Part shown: piece by piece, positions 1 to 12,216 of the stretch
Layout: each line of letters opens with the position of its first letter
How positions within the stretch are numbered: the first letter of the stretch is position 1
Assembly (NCBI GenBank): GCA_013180625.2
Contig: SNVD02006168.1
Coordinates: 180,230 to 244,229 of the forward strand
Source of the DNA: Boswellia sacra
Lineage: Eukaryota > Streptophyta > Magnoliopsida > Sapindales > Burseraceae
Reading direction: 5' to 3'
DNA: 64,000 nucleotides
Notes under the pieces: generated by a model
Told to the model about the DNA's origin: nothing
What the model saw: the letters and a program-made list of their open reading frames with translations, nothing else
The model's database searches: none
Translations under genes and position numbers: made by a program

Positions 1-10
1 GCACTTTTCG

Positions 11-137
11 CCACGTCAGCCGTCCACGTCAGCAGGTCGCCGCGTCAGCAAAGCCACGTCATCCGTCCATGTCAGCGTGCCACGTGTCACCACGTCAGAG
101 CCACGTCAGCATAGTGGACCCCACCTGCCACGTCAGC
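11..137 (+). promoter_or_regulatory. Cluster of CCACGTCAGC-type ACGT-core motifs in the copia 1 leader
   Basis: Exact CCACGTCAGC occurs at 11, 24, 101 and 128. CCACGTCATC is at 54, a shorter CCACGTCAG at 90, and variants at 40, 67 and 80. ACGT cores of the TGACGTGG type (the reverse complement) are known plant bZIP sites, and CCACGTCATC is contained in the described plant unfolded-protein-response element. The spacing is irregular, so this is not a simple tandem repeat. Regulatory activity is inference from motif density; it could also be a neutral expansion in the leader. Confidence 0.4.
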
Positions 138-475
138 AAAACATTGGAAAATTACATTTTGGCCCCTGTATTTCCGGGTAATTACATTTTGACCCCTGAA
201 TTTCTGAAATTTACATTTCAGTCCTTAGGAAATATTAGTCTGGCCCCTGTAATTCTGATAAATACACTGTGCCCCTTTTAGTTTCTGAAATTTCAGTTTA
301 GCCCTTAAGAAATTTCAGTTTAGTCCTTAAAGTTTCCAAGCTTAGTATTTATTGTATAAAAAGAATTTTTGAGCCCCGGAAGAGGCTATTCCACCTAATT
401 TGACCATTCCGGACGTAACGGTGGGCTCGGATTTTTGAAATTCAATTTCTATTTTAGTGAATTAATTATTCTAAA

Positions 476-3400
476 ATGGAAGAATCATCCGGAGCCATGA
501 TAAAATTGACTGCTACAAATTACACACTATGGAGGCCCAGGATGGAGGATCTCCTTAGTTGTAAGGATCTATATGACCCTATAGAATTTGAAGGGCAGAG
601 ACCTGAGACAGAAAAAGAGGCAGAGTGGAAGAAAATTAACAGAAAATGCATCGGTCAGATCAGACAATGGATCGATCATAGTGTCTTCCACCATGTAGCC
701 AAAGAAACAGATGCATATACTCTATGGAAAAAATTAGAGAGTATGTATCAAGCCAAGTCAGCACGGAACAAAGCCATCCTGATGAGACGGCTTGTGAACT
801 TGAAGTTGCGGAGCGGAACTCCTGTAGCAGAACATACAAGTGAGTTCCAGAACTTGGTGAATCAGTTGACAGCAGTCGAGTTACAGCTTGGAGACGAGGA
901 ACAAGCACTTCTACTTCTCAGTTCCCTTCCAGATTCATGGGAGACACTAGTGGTCTCCATCAGTAATTCAGCACCCGGAGGCAGACTTACCCTATCAATG
1001 GTTAAGGATGCCTTAATGAACGAGGAGGCAAGAAGAAAAGATGCAGGCGCCAGTCAAGATGAAGCCTACATCATAGAGAATCGAGGAAGACAGTCTCGAG
1101 GTGAAGACTGGAGAAAAGGTAGAAGCAAAAGCAGAGGCAGATCAAGGGGCAGGTCATCAGATGGGCGAAGACCTACATACAAGTGCTACAACTGTGGCAA
1201 AGAGGGACATTTGAAGAGAAATTGTCGCAGTCTTCGGAAGCAGAACCAGGAGAGTTCACAGGCACAAAGCAACGAAGAACCACGAGTTACAGTGGTAGAA
1301 GATGTGACCATTTGTGCAGAAGAGACGTGCTTTCACACAGCAGATCAAGGAGTAGAATGGGTCATTGACACAGCAGCTTCCTGCCACGTCACTCCTTGCA
1401 GAGAAATCTTCACCACGTACAAAGTAGGAGACTTTGGGATAGTGAAGATGGGAAACAACAGCACCGCCAAAATCATGGGAATTGGTGATATTCAATTCCA
1501 AACGAACGTCGGATGCAAAATAACTTTGAAGGACGTTCGTCATGTGCCAGATCTTCGACTCAACTTGCTCTCGGTAAAAGCCTTTGATCAGCAAGGTTAT
1601 GAGAGCTGCTTCACCAACGGTACATGGAAGATGTTGAAAGGGGTCATGGTGGTTGCTCGAGGTAAATTATGTGACAATCTTTACAGGACTCATGTAAAGA
1701 TAAACGGAGAGAGCCTTCATGTAGCAGAGCACATGGTACCTCTAGATTTGTGGCATAAAAGGCTCGGTCACATAGGTGAAAAGGGTTTATCAACCTTTCA
1801 GAAAAAGAAGCTGATCACTGTTTCCAAGGATGCAGCGTCTCATCCTTGCGACTATTGTTTGTACGGGAAACAACGGAGGGTGTCATTCAGCTCCTCATCA
1901 GTGAAGAAATCAAAGCTGTTGGAGCTAGTACACAGTGATGTATGCGGACCTCTTGAAGTCGAGTCCTTAGGCGGTAAAAGGTATTTCTTGACCTTTATTG
2001 ATGATGCATCTCGGAAAGTGTGGGTTTATTTCCTCAAGACGAAGGATGAAGTTCTAGAGAAGTTCAAGGAGTTTCACGCCATGGTAGAACGTGAAACGGG
2101 TAAGAAATTAAAATGCCTTCGATCAGATAACGGAGGCGAGTATACCTCCAGAGAGTTCAATGCCTACTGTCGAAGATATGGCATCCGACATGAAAGAACA
2201 GTCCCACGCACACCATAACACAATGGAGTGGCCGAGAGGATGAATCGAACCATCATGGAACGAGTCAGAAGCATGCTCAGATTGGCTAAGTTACCCAAGC
2301 CATTCTGGGGGGAGGCAGTTCGCACCGCCTGTTACTTAATCAACAGAGCACCATCGGCACCACTGAACTTCGAGATTCCAGAAAAGGTATGGTCTAATAA
2401 AAAGCCCTCCTATAATCATTTGAAAGTGTTTGGTTGTTTAGCCTTCGTACATGTATCCAAGGAGCTCAGACAGAAGCTCGATGCAAGAACTGTTCCATGT
2501 ATCTTCATCGGTTATGGAGATGAAGAATTCGGATACAGATTATGGGATCCCAAAGAAAAGAAAGTCATCCGGAGCAGAGATGTCGTATTTCACGAAGACC
2601 AAACATATGAAGACGCTGAAAAGACAACAATATCTACAAATCCCACTAGCAGTGCCCCAGATATTGTTGCAGATTCTACCCCAACACCAAATGCTACAAG
2701 AAATGACGAGGTACCAGACGAAGTTCCAGAAGCAGATCAGGAGGAAGAAAATGAAGAGATTGCTGAGCAGGGGGAGCCACAATCACCTATAGAAGCTGCT
2801 GTACCTCCTGGAAATGAAGAACCTCAGCTACGACGATCTGAGCGAGGTCGGATTCCGTCGAGGAGATATCCGGAATCAGAGTACACACTGCTTACTGATG
2901 AGGGGGAGCCAGAAAGTTTTCATGAAGCTTTATCTCATCCAGACAAAGAACGATGGCTGCATGCAATGCGAGATGAGATGAATTCTCTAGAGAAGAACAA
3001 AACTTATGAACTGGTCGAACTCCCAGACGGAAAGAAGGCACTGAAGAACAAGTGGGTATTCAAGCTCAAGAAAGATGGAACAGGAAAGGTGATAAAGCAC
3101 AAAGCCCGATTGGTGGTAAAAGGATTCCTTCAGAAGAAAGGAATTGACTTTGATGAAATATTCTCACCGGTGGTAAAAATGTCCTCAATCCGCGTCATCC
3201 TCGGATTAACAGCAAGTCTTGATTTGGAGCTTGAACAGATGGATGTGAAGACAGCATTTCTTCATGGAGACTTGCATGAAGAAATCTACATGGAGCAGCC
3301 AGAAGGGTTCGAGGTTCCAGAAAAAGAACACCTCGTGTGCAAGCTCAAAAAGAGCTTGTATGGCCTCAAACAAGCACCAAGGCAATGGTACAAGAAGTTT

Positions 3401-4466
3401 GACTCCTTCATGGTGAGTCATGGGTACAAAAGAACCGCTGCAGACCAATGCGTCTACTTTCAGAAACTTCCAGGTGGAGACTTTGTTGCATTAATGTTAT
3501 ATGTGGACGACATGTTGATCGTCGGAAAAGATGCAACAAGAATAAAGCAGCTGAAGAATGAACTATCAAAAACCTTCGATATGAAGGACTTGGGACCAGC
3601 TCAGCAAATCTTGGGGATGCACATTCGTCGAGACAGAAAAACAAAAGAAATTATGGCTGTCTCAAGAAAAATATGTTGAACGTGTGATCCAAAGGTTCAA
3701 CATGGATAGTGCCAAGCCAGTTAGTGTACCACTGGCTAATCATTTCAAGCTGAGCAAGAGATCATGTCCCTCATCCAAGAAAGAGATAGAGGACATGGCG
3801 TCGGTACCCTATTCTTCTGCTGTAGGAAGTTTGATGTATGCCATGGTGTGTACAAGGCCAGATATTGCTCATGCTGTCGGAGTCGTGAGCAGATTTCTTT
3901 CCAATCCAGGGAAAGAACATTGGGAGGCAGTCAAGTGGATTCTCAGATACCTTAAAGATACTTCGAAGATATGCTTGTGTTACAGGGGAGCTGATCCAAT
4001 CTTGGAAGGCTATATAGATTCAGATATGGTCGGAGAACCTGACAGTAGGAAATCTACATCAGGTTTTGTTTACACTTTTGCAGGGGGAGTTGTATCATGG
4101 CAGTCAAGACTACAGAAGTGTGTTGCGCTATCCACGACAGAGGCAGAATACATTGCCGCAGCGGAAGCTGGAAAAGAAATGTTGTGGCTGAAGCGATTTC
4201 TCCAAGAACTTGGGATTGAGCAAAAGGAATACAAAGTACACTGTGACAGTCAAAGTGCTCTGGATTTGAGCAAGAACTCAGTGTACCATTCTCGAACGAA
4301 GCATATTGACATCCGCTATCATTGGATACGAGAGGTGATGGACAAGCAACTGTTGAAACTAGTGAAGATCCATACTAAAGAGAATCCAGCCGACATGTTA
4401 ACAAAAGTGGTCACCAGAGACAAGCTAGAACTATGCAGAGACATAGTTGGATTAGAAGCTGTCTAA
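476..4466 (+). pseudogene. Copia 1 gag-pol polyprotein, broken by one nonsense codon and one frameshift
   Basis: One reading frame runs from ATG 476 to an in-frame TAA at 2216-2218, resumes in the same frame to about 3659, then a one-base frameshift moves the rest (to 4466) to another frame. Visible domains: Gag N-terminal region; CCHC zinc knuckle at 1184-1225 (C-X2-C-X4-H-X4-C); protease active site DTA near 1367; integrase HHCC region with CDYC near 1850 and the SDNGGEY segment near 2120; reverse transcriptase with YVDD at 3500-3511; RNase H with the TTEAEYIAAAEA segment near 4140. The stop falls where related integrases have glutamine, so CAA to TAA is the likely change. Everything else is well conserved, so inactivation is recent compared with copia 3. 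Confidence 0.9.
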
Positions 4467-4512
4467 TTACTTTTGTTGTTACTCCCTTTCACATGGGATG
4501 GAGGGGGAGAAT

Positions 4513-4912
4513 TGATGAGCTCATGCATGACATGCATGAGTTCTAGAATTCTGCTGAGCTCATGCATGACATGCATGGCTTCCAGAATCCCTCCCATGTG
4601 AATGCATTGAGAGTCAAATTAGTTAGGCACCTCCAATTTTGAAAATCAAAGGAAGTAGCCAAATTTGATTTGAATTTGTATGCAGAATTTTTCCTATAAA
4701 TATGGGACGAATTCTGCCTTGTTTAAGCATCACAGAGATTCCAGAGAGAGTCCAGAGTCTAAACCAGAGAGTTTAGGATTGAGAGAGAGAGCCAGGAGAG
4801 CTCCAGAAATTTTAGGGGAGTTTTTGTATAATTCTTGTACATTAATTTTCTCTGTTAATACAAGTAATTTTTCTCCCAAATTCTGTTCTGAGTTTGCATT
4901 GCATCCCCAACA
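4513..4912 (+). repeat. 3' LTR of copia 1 with upstream polypurine tract
   Basis: A purine tract (ggatggagggggagaat) ends just before TG at 4513. The LTR contains a 33-base-scale direct repeat of the phrase gagctcatgcatgacatgcatg, near 4516 and 4557, and a TATA-like TATAAAT at 4695-4701 followed by a purine-rich leader. The right end is placed at a CAACA at 4912, but no second LTR or target-site duplication is in the window to fix it. Uncertainty is tens of bases. Confidence 0.6.
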
Positions 4913-5430
4913 TCTTGTACTGTATAAGCAGTCAGTTCATCGACTCATGATATTTATTGCCAGCTATGGCTTTTTTACCTGGGATTTTAAGGATTAAATT
5001 TGGTCTATATGTTACTATATATTGCTGTTTTGCAGTTTATTTACCTGCTCTGTAGCCCAAAGGGAACCACGCAGCTCTGCCAATTCGTCATGATTTTTGG
5101 CATTCTGATGCTAATATTGGCTCAAATTCCATCCTTCCACCCCCTAAGACACATAAACCTGGTCTCTCTAGTCCTTTTGCTTTGCTTATAGTGCTTGTGC
5201 CACTGCTGGTTCTGCATACATTGGTGTGAATCGGGAAACCTGCAAGGAGTACTATTGTTATTCCTTTTTGTACACTTAAAGAGTTGTTCCTCTATCAGGA
5301 TATTACAGTAATGCACCTAAGAAAAACTATTCAGTAAAAGGAAGTGAATAGAATCGTATCTTCGGATCCTTCAATGCGATAGCAATTATTGCTACGACAT
5401 ATGGGTACGGCATTGTTCCAGAATCCCAGG

Positions 5431-5596
5431 TTTACAGTCAATTGCTTTATAGTTTGGTAAATTTGGTTGAGGGGGAATATTTTCATCGAGATGAAGCAGT
5501 TTCCCTGTCAGACAAACGATGTTGTTTAGCAATGTTTAGCTATAAATAGGTGATCTGCAAGAGTAATAAAATGCCTAATACATTTCTGTTTGCAGG
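5431..5596 (+). other. Intron 5 of transporter copy 1
   Basis: Begins after CCCAG at 5429 with a GT donor (5430) and ends at the AG at 5594-5595. No repeat or RNA gene is visible. The extra G at 5596 means splicing at this acceptor would shift the frame. Confidence 0.6.
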
Positions 5597-6196
5597 GCAG
5601 CCATAGCGCCTCCAGTCAAGGGTAAAATGTTCAGAGGACTGTGTTTGAGTTATGCTGTGGTAATCTCAACCTTCTTCAGTGTTGCAGTCTCTGGGTATTG
5701 GGCATTTGGCAATCGAGCATAGAGAACGGTTTTAGCAAATTTTATGGTCGATGAAAAGCCACTACTGCCCACTTGGGTTCTATTGATGACAAAAGTTTTT
5801 GCCCTCCTGCAGCTATCAGCTGTCTGTGTGGTAAGTCTTGTTCATCTTTAGGTTAGCAATCTGCCAAGCATGTATCTTGTTTTGATTTTGGATAGCCTCT
5901 CGCTTAGCCAGTAAAATCTCTGTCAAGTTTATTAAAGGTCTTCAAATCGAATCCTACTTACATCAGAATTTGGTAGTGTTCAGGAAGCCAATGCACCCGA
6001 TTAAATCATTTTTGGTCGTCTGATTTTTTAATGGTAAGTTGATCATGACGACGTCGGCAGTGACAAAATGATTATGAATGAGCAACTGTTCTTGACAACT
6101 GGAGGACATGCAATGATTAAGCCCCAATCTCAGCACGTGTTTTTGCTTAATTATAGTGATTCGTACAAAGTTTACTGGTTGTACTTTCCTTTTACT

Positions 6197-6432
6197 TATT
6201 GATTGTTATGACTTTGAAGTTGTCAACATTTAGTTTCAATTTGAGCTATTCTTTAGAAAAATAAAGTAGTCAATAGTTGTTAAGATTCTAACATATATTT
6301 TCTGTTTTGAAGCAGATATTTCTGCATTTTAAATTCAAGTCTATGCTGTATAAATTGAGAGCTATGAAGCTAAATAAAACAAGTCTTTTCCATAGTTCAC
6401 AAAACACTCTCTTTTGTTCTTTTATACCAACA
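6197..6432 (+). repeat. 5' LTR of copia 2
   Basis: 236 bp, ending ATACCAACA directly before the primer-binding site. It contains a TATA-like TGTATAAATTG near 6348. It differs from the 3' LTR at four substitutions (for example GAAGTT against GAAGCT near the start, and TTCAC against TTCTC near the end). Confidence 0.95.
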
Positions 6433-6535
6433 TATTGGTATCAGAGCCAAATCTTAAGGGATCTGAGAAACCAAAAACACAAACCTAAACACTTATAACC
6501 TACCCACACAAACACAAAACCACAACTCACTCTAA

Positions 6536-9500
6536 ATGGATTCAGAAACTCAGTTTACTGCAATCACTCCCCCTGTGTTCAATGGAACAAATTATCAACC
6601 ATGGGCTGTTAAGATGGAAGCTTATCTCGATGCTAATGATCTGTGGGAAGCCGTAGAACAAGATTATGAAGTTCCTCTTTTACCCGACAATCCAACTATT
6701 GCGCAGATGAAAAATCACAAGGAGAGGAAGCAAAGAAAATCAAAAGCAAAATCCAACTTGTTCATGGCTGTCTCGCCTACTATTTTCAATAGAATAATGA
6801 TGATGAAAACAGCCAAGGAAATCTGGGATTTCTTAAAGCAGGAGTATGAAGGAAACGAGAGGGTCAAAGGAATGCGGGCGATGAATCTAATTAGAGAATT
6901 CGAGGTGCAAAAGATGAAGGAATCAGAAATAATTAAGGAGTACTCTGACAGATTGCTCGGCATCGCAAATAATGTAAGACTCCTTGGTACTGACTTTTCT
7001 GATTCTAGGATTGTGCAAAAAATATTAGTCACAATTCCTGAAAAATTTGAGGCAACTATATCATCTTTGGAGAATTCAAAAGATCTGTCAAGCATCACCT
7101 TGGCAGAGGTGTTGAATGCGTTGCAGGCATATGAACAAAGGAGACTTATGAGGCAAGAAGGAACTGTAGACGGTGCTTTTCAAGCCAAGTTGCAGAGTAA
7201 CAATGGTGGAAAAAACAACAAAAAGAAGCAGTATACTTACAGTAAGCCTAAAGGTTCTGCGGACAACAACAACACTCAAACTTTTCCATCATGTCCTCAC
7301 TGCAAAAAAACCAATCATCCGCAAAAGAGGTGCTGGTGGAGGCCAGATGCCAGATGCAACAAGTGTGGTCAGTTAGGACATATGGAAAAAATATGCAAGT
7401 CTCAACAGCGACAAGGAGAAGCTAAGGCTGCTCAAAATCAACAAGAAGAAGAGCAAATGTTCGTGGCGTCGTGTTTCACCAGTAACAGCTCAACTGAAAG
7501 CTGGTTGATCGATAGCGGTTGTACAAACCATATGACTTTTGATCGTGAACTCTTCAAAGAGCTTGATTAGACTGCCATTTCCAGGGTTAGAATTGGAAAT
7601 GGAGCATATATTGCTGTAAAAGGCAAAGGAACAGTGGCAATTCAAGGCCACGCAGGTTTGAAACTAATTCCTGATGTTTTATATGTTCCTGAAATTGATC
7701 AAAATCTTTTGAGTGTTGCTCAGCTTGTGGAAAAAGGATATAAAGTGCTATTTGAAAACAAAAACTGCATTATTAAAGATGTAGAAGGCAGAGATGCATT
7801 CAAAATTCAAATGAAAGACAAAAGCTTTGCGTTGGATTTAACGCAAGAAGAGTTGGCTGCTGTGCACAAAGAGGATGACAATGCATTGCTTTGGCATAAG
7901 AGACTGGGACATTTTCATCATGACGCTGTACTTTTTATGATGAAGAACAACCTTGCAAAAGGTTTACCGAAATTAGAGAAGGAGCTTCCTACATGTGCAG
8001 CCTGTCAATATGGAAAGCAGGCTAGACTTCCTTTTCCACAAAAAGCGACATGGAGGGCTGTTCAAAAGCTGTAACTTATATATACAGATGTAGGAGGACC
8101 CATGAGTACACCATCATTAAATGGTAGTAAGTATTATGTCCTTTTCATTGATGATCACACAAGGATTTGCTGGATTTATTTTCTAAAATTTAAATTTGAG
8201 GTAGCTGACATATTTTGGAAGTTCAAAGCTTGGGTCGAAACTCAAAGCGGTTGTAAGATGCAGATGATCAGATCTAACAACGGAACTGAATATACCTCAA
8301 AAAAGTTTAATCTTTTTTGTCAAGATGCCGGAATCGAACATCAGTTAACTGCACCTTATACACCGCAACAAAACGGCGTCGTGGAGAGAAAAAACAGAAC
8401 AGTTATGGAGATGACAAGGTGTTTACTTCATGACAAAGTGCTACCAAAGAAGTTTTGGGCTGAAGCTGCAAATACAGCTGTGTATCTTCTCAACAGGCTG
8501 CCAACAAAAGCTTTGCATAGAAAAACTCCATTTGAAGCATGGTATGGCTACAAACCAGAGTTAATCAATCTAAAAACCTTTGGTTGTTTGTGTTTCTCTT
8601 ACATTCATCAGGTTAAGAGAGACAAGTTGGACAAAAAGGCAGAACCGGGAGTTTTTGTAGGCTACAGCTCAACCTCAAAAGCTTACAGAATCTACTTACC
8701 AAAAAGCAACAAAGTGATCATCAGCAGAGACGTCCAATTCCATGAGAAAGACAGTTGGAGCTGGAAAATTGATGAGAAGATAAAAATTGACAAGAAGTTT
8801 CAGATTCATGAAAATAATGATGATATCGATGATGTACCTGTCAGAGGAACTCAATCTTTTTCTGATATTTATCAAAGGTGTAATGTTGCTGTAATGGAGC
8901 CTGCAGGATATGAAGAAGCTGCAACTGATCAAAGATGGATGGCTGCAATGAAGGAGGAGCTCAACATGATTGAAAAGAACCAAACTTGGGAACTTGTGGA
9001 TAGACCAAAAGACAAGAAAGCTATAGGAGTGAAATGGGTTTATAGAACCAAGCTCAATTATGATGGTTCTATAAACAAGCACAAGGCCAGGCTTGTAGTC
9101 AAGGGATATGCTCAAATGTTCGGCGTGGATTTCTCTGAAACTTTCGCTCCTGTGGCAAGATTAGATACAATAAGGATGCTGCTTGCTCTTGCTACACAAA
9201 AGGGTTGGGTTGTACATCAAATGGATGTCAAGTCGGCATTTTTAAATGGGTATTTGGAGGAAGAAATTTTTGTCGAGCAACCACAAGGATTTTCAGTTCA
9301 AGGACATGAAGAGAAGGTGTTTCGTTTAAAAAAAGCCCTTTATGGCTTAAAGCAAGCACCAAGGGCTTGGTACAGCCGAATTGATGCACACTTGGTGAAC
9401 TTAGGCTTTGAAAAATGTCTAAGTGAATTTACTTTATACACCAAGAAGGTTGATAATGAAATAGTTGTGGTGTCTCTTTATGTTGATGATTTGCTTGTTA

Positions 9501-10441
9501 CAGGAAGCAAAAAGGAGCTGATTGACAAATTTAAAGAAGAAATGAAAGATGTTTTTGAGATGACAGATCTTGGCAAGATGACTTTCTTCCTTGGCATGCA
9601 AATTCAGCAGATGCAACATGAAATTTTTGTGTGCCAACAAAAATATGCAAATGAAGTCCTCAAAAAATTTAACATGGAAGGTTGCAAGTCGACTCTAACT
9701 CCGATGAATCAAAAGGAAAAGTTCAGCAAAGAAGATGGAGCTGAAAAGGTAGATGAAGGGCTCTATAGGAGTTTAATTGGTTGTCTAATGTACTTGACCG
9801 CAACCAGGCCGGACATCGTGTATGCTATGAGTTTACTATCTAGGTACATGTACTGTGCAAGTACAATTCATTTTCAGGCAGCAAAGAGAATTCTCAGATA
9901 TGTTAAAGGCACAATTGATTATGGAATAAAGTTCATTCGAGTCGAAAATTTCGCTCCCCATGGTTATTCGGATAGCGACTGGGCTGGATGCGTTGATGAC
10001 ATGCGAAGCACCTCAGGTTATTGTTTTAGTTATGGCTTTGGAATTTTTTCTTGGTGTTCGAAGAAACAAGAAATAGTAGCACAATCCACAGCTGAAGCAG
10101 AGTATGTCGCAGCTACTGCTACTGCAAATCAAGCACTTTGGATCAGAAAACTTATGGCAGACCTGCATATGGAGCAAGAAGAAAGCACACAAATTTTTGT
10201 AGACAACCAAGCTGCAATTTCAATAGCAAACAATCCTGTGTTCCATGGTAAAACCAAACACTTCAAAATAAAGTTTTACTTTCTCAAGGAAGTACAAAAG
10301 GAAGGAGAAGTGCAGCTGATTCATTGCAAAACAGAGAATCAAAGTGCTGATATTCTAACAAAGGCATTGCCTAAAGCTAGATATGAATTCTTGAGGCAAA
10401 AACTTGGCGTTTGCAGCTCCAAAGCCAAGGAGGAGTATTGA
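6536..10441 (+). pseudogene. Copia 2 gag-pol polyprotein, single frame with two nonsense codons
   Basis: ATG 6536 to TGA near 10441 is one frame interrupted only by TAG at 7568-7570 (protease region, shortly after the LIDSGCTNHMT active site) and TAA at 8072-8074 (between the integrase zinc region and catalytic core). Visible parts: UBN2-type Gag; two Cys-rich motifs near 7290-7400, the second a CCHC knuckle (CNKCGQLGHMEKIC); integrase GAG-pre domain with HKRLGHFHHD; core with FIDDHTR; RT with YVDDLLV near 9480; RNase H with SDSDWAGC near 9970. The usual second catalytic Asp of integrase (SDNG) reads SNNG: codon AAC at 8276-8278. Confidence 0.92.
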
Positions 10442-10671
10442 TTGTTATGACTTTGAAGCTGTCAACATTTAGTTTCAATTTGAGCTATTCTTTAGGAAAA
10501 TAAAGTAGTCAATAGTTGTTAAGATTCTAGCATATATTTTCTGTTTTGAAGCAGATATTTCTGCATTTTAAATTCAAGTCTATGCTGTATAAATTGAGAG
10601 CTATGAAGCTAAATAAAACAAGTCTTTTCCATAGTTCTCAAAACACTCTCTTTTGTTCTTTTATACCAACA
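10436..10671 (+). repeat. 3' LTR of copia 2
   Basis: 236 bp, ending ATACCAACA followed by the TTACT target duplication. The gag-pol stop lies at its left edge, so the last codons touch the LTR. Confidence 0.95.
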
Positions 10672-11239
10672 TTACTTCATTTCGTACCAGCATAAAAGCA
10701 TGCATAGTGTATAGTCCAATACACGGGAAAAAGTCACTAAAATATCTAAAGTGTTTTTCCATTTCACTCAACCTTACCTATTTTCCTTCTGGTACGGATA
10801 GTTTAAGTGAAAATAAAGAAATGGAGCTTATCTTGAGTAGCTGCAAAACTTGGTGCAGGTAAACTTGCAGCTAACAAATGAAGTGCTTGAGCGCAAGTTT
10901 GCGGACCCAAAGCTTGATCAGTTCTCCAAACGCAATGTCATACCAAGATTGTTTTTTCGATCATTATCAGTAGCCATAGCCATAACTCTTGCAGCAATGT
11001 TTCCCTTCTTTTGTGACATAAATGCAGTAATTGGAGCATTTGGGTGCTTACCACTGGACTTCATTTTGCCTATGATCTTCTACGATATGACCGTCAAGCC
11101 CTCTAAGCAAAGCCTGATTTTCTGGTGTAACACATTGATTGCTGTAATCTTTTCTGCTTTAGCATTTCTGGGGGCAATATCATCGGTTAGGCAGATAATT
11201 CTTGATGCCAGCACATATAGCTTGTTTGCTAATTTGTAG

Positions 11240-12074
11240 AGTTTAGATATCGTTAATTAATGTTATGACAGCAGTTTATTAGTGTTAATCAGAAATTATA
11301 TCTTCTTGTCTGAAATCTCTAGTCATCTTCTTTTTCAAATTAAAATATAGATGGATTTAGATGTTGGTAATTGCGGTAAGGTCGTTGTATCCACATGAAT
11401 AGTTCCTTGAATGCACCTAAATAATAATACGATGTTCAACGTCTTAAAAAGCTTAAATTTCTCATAGTCACATCGATCGGTAGTTAATTAAGATGATAAA
11501 ATGCAATAGAACTTGCCAAAATTCTCATTTCGGATTGTAAAATTCATTAAAAATAATGTAACGAATTTACTCTTTTTGCTCATATATATACAAGCTACCA
11601 GACAAAAGGGTAAAAATTAATAATGAAAAAGAAAATTGATAGTTTATGATTGATGACATTCGACAGCGTACATAGTCTGGTATCTAAGTCGAAGAATCTA
11701 TAATGAAATCACGTGACAGAGACATTAATTCCCCATTATAATAATATGATTTATTTAAAAAAATAAAAAATAAAAAAACAACAGATGAATTTGACTTCCA
11801 TTACTGATGAGTGATTGACCACAGCTACACCGATATTTGCTTAATTTCTGTTTCATTTTTCAGAAGTTCAAACAAAAAATATTGATAATAAAATAATACA
11901 AAGTAAACAGTTAACAAGCACATAAATTATTAGCAAAATGCGCATTTTCTTGCACGTTTCACTTTCTTCAGGAAAATTGTTAAGGCCTGCACTTTGTTAA
12001 TAAAAATCATGACGTTGAATAGGACAATATACTTTTCTACTAATCTTGACTTTCAGCTTGTATCTTGTATCATT
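11240..12074. other. Intergenic, no gene seen
   Basis: AT-rich spacer between the dead and intact transporter copies. It contains a poly(A)-rich stretch near 11755-11785. No ORF homology, RNA gene or repeat was recognised. Confidence 0.6.
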
Positions 12075-12083
12075 TATATATAT
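12075..12083 (+). promoter_or_regulatory. Possible TATA box of the intact transporter gene
   Basis: TATATATAT lies about 135 bp upstream of the start codon at 12217, a plausible distance with a short 5' leader. Simple AT runs are common here, so this is a weak call. Confidence 0.3.
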
Positions 12084-12216
12084 CTGTAGCAGGCGAAGGT
12101 GACCATTGACTAAGCTTGCATTCTGCATATATCATCTCCAGGACCCCTGATACTATATCTTTCATTGAAAAGATACTTTTATGTCCAGAATTCTCAGTCA
12201 ATTACAGGTAAACGGC

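Larger units (their letters stand above)
1..4912 (+). mobile_element. Ty1/copia LTR retrotransposon 1, 5'-truncated by the window edge
   Basis: The order leader, gag, protease, integrase, reverse transcriptase, RNase H, polypurine tract, LTR identifies a Ty1/copia element (integrase before RT). The 5' LTR and primer-binding site must lie before base 1, because nothing in 1-475 resembles the LTR at 4513-4912. At least 475 bases of untranslated leader precede gag. Polymerase wording and domain spacing are closest to the TNT1/Tork-type copia group (lineage is inference). The element lies directly before exon 4 of a GABA-transporter copy, in what was intron 3, same orientation as that gene. Two coding breaks make it non-functional on its own. 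Confidence 0.9.
6197..10671 (+). mobile_element. Complete Ty1/copia retrotransposon 2 (Ale/Retrofit-like) in intron 6 of the dead transporter
   Basis: Two 236-bp LTRs (6197-6432, 10436-10671) are flanked by a perfect 5-bp duplication TTACT (6192-6196 and 10672-10676). A primer-binding site TTGGTATCAGAGCC follows the 5' LTR at about 6435 and a purine-rich tract (ccaaggaggag) precedes the 3' LTR. The LTRs differ at four positions by eye, so insertion is recent relative to A, B and copia 3. Short LTRs and the gag wording suggest the Ale/Retrofit lineage (inference). LTR ends are TATTG...CAACA rather than TG...CA, with the TSD supporting that placement. Confidence 0.95.
5036..11239 (+). pseudogene. 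GABA transporter 1-like (AAAP family) copy 1, dead; exons 4-7 remain
   Basis: Four exons align with the intact neighbour at 12217-14232: exon 4 5036-5223 (188 bp against 187), exon 5 5299-5429 (131, same), exon 6 5597-5830 (234, same), exon 7 10859-11239 (381, same). Defects: a one-base insertion near 5178-5185 shifts exon 4; in-frame TAG at 5349-5351 in exon 5; TAG at 5720-5722 in exon 6; one extra G between the AG acceptor and exon 6. Exons 1-3 are not in the window because copia 1 occupies intron 3. Intron 6 (5831-10858) holds copia 2. Exon 7 alone is open (127 codons to the stop). The family moves neutral amino acids or GABA with protons across membranes; this copy cannot make a transporter. 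Confidence 0.88.

Noticed and set aside
69..281. 70-codon open frame in the copia 1 leader
   Set aside because: It runs through the CACGTCAGC cluster and low-complexity leader phrases; no homology and no conserved start context. Treated as non-coding.
1..475. 5' LTR of copia 1
   Set aside because: It shows no similarity to the LTR at 4513-4912 and no primer-binding site; better explained as leader.
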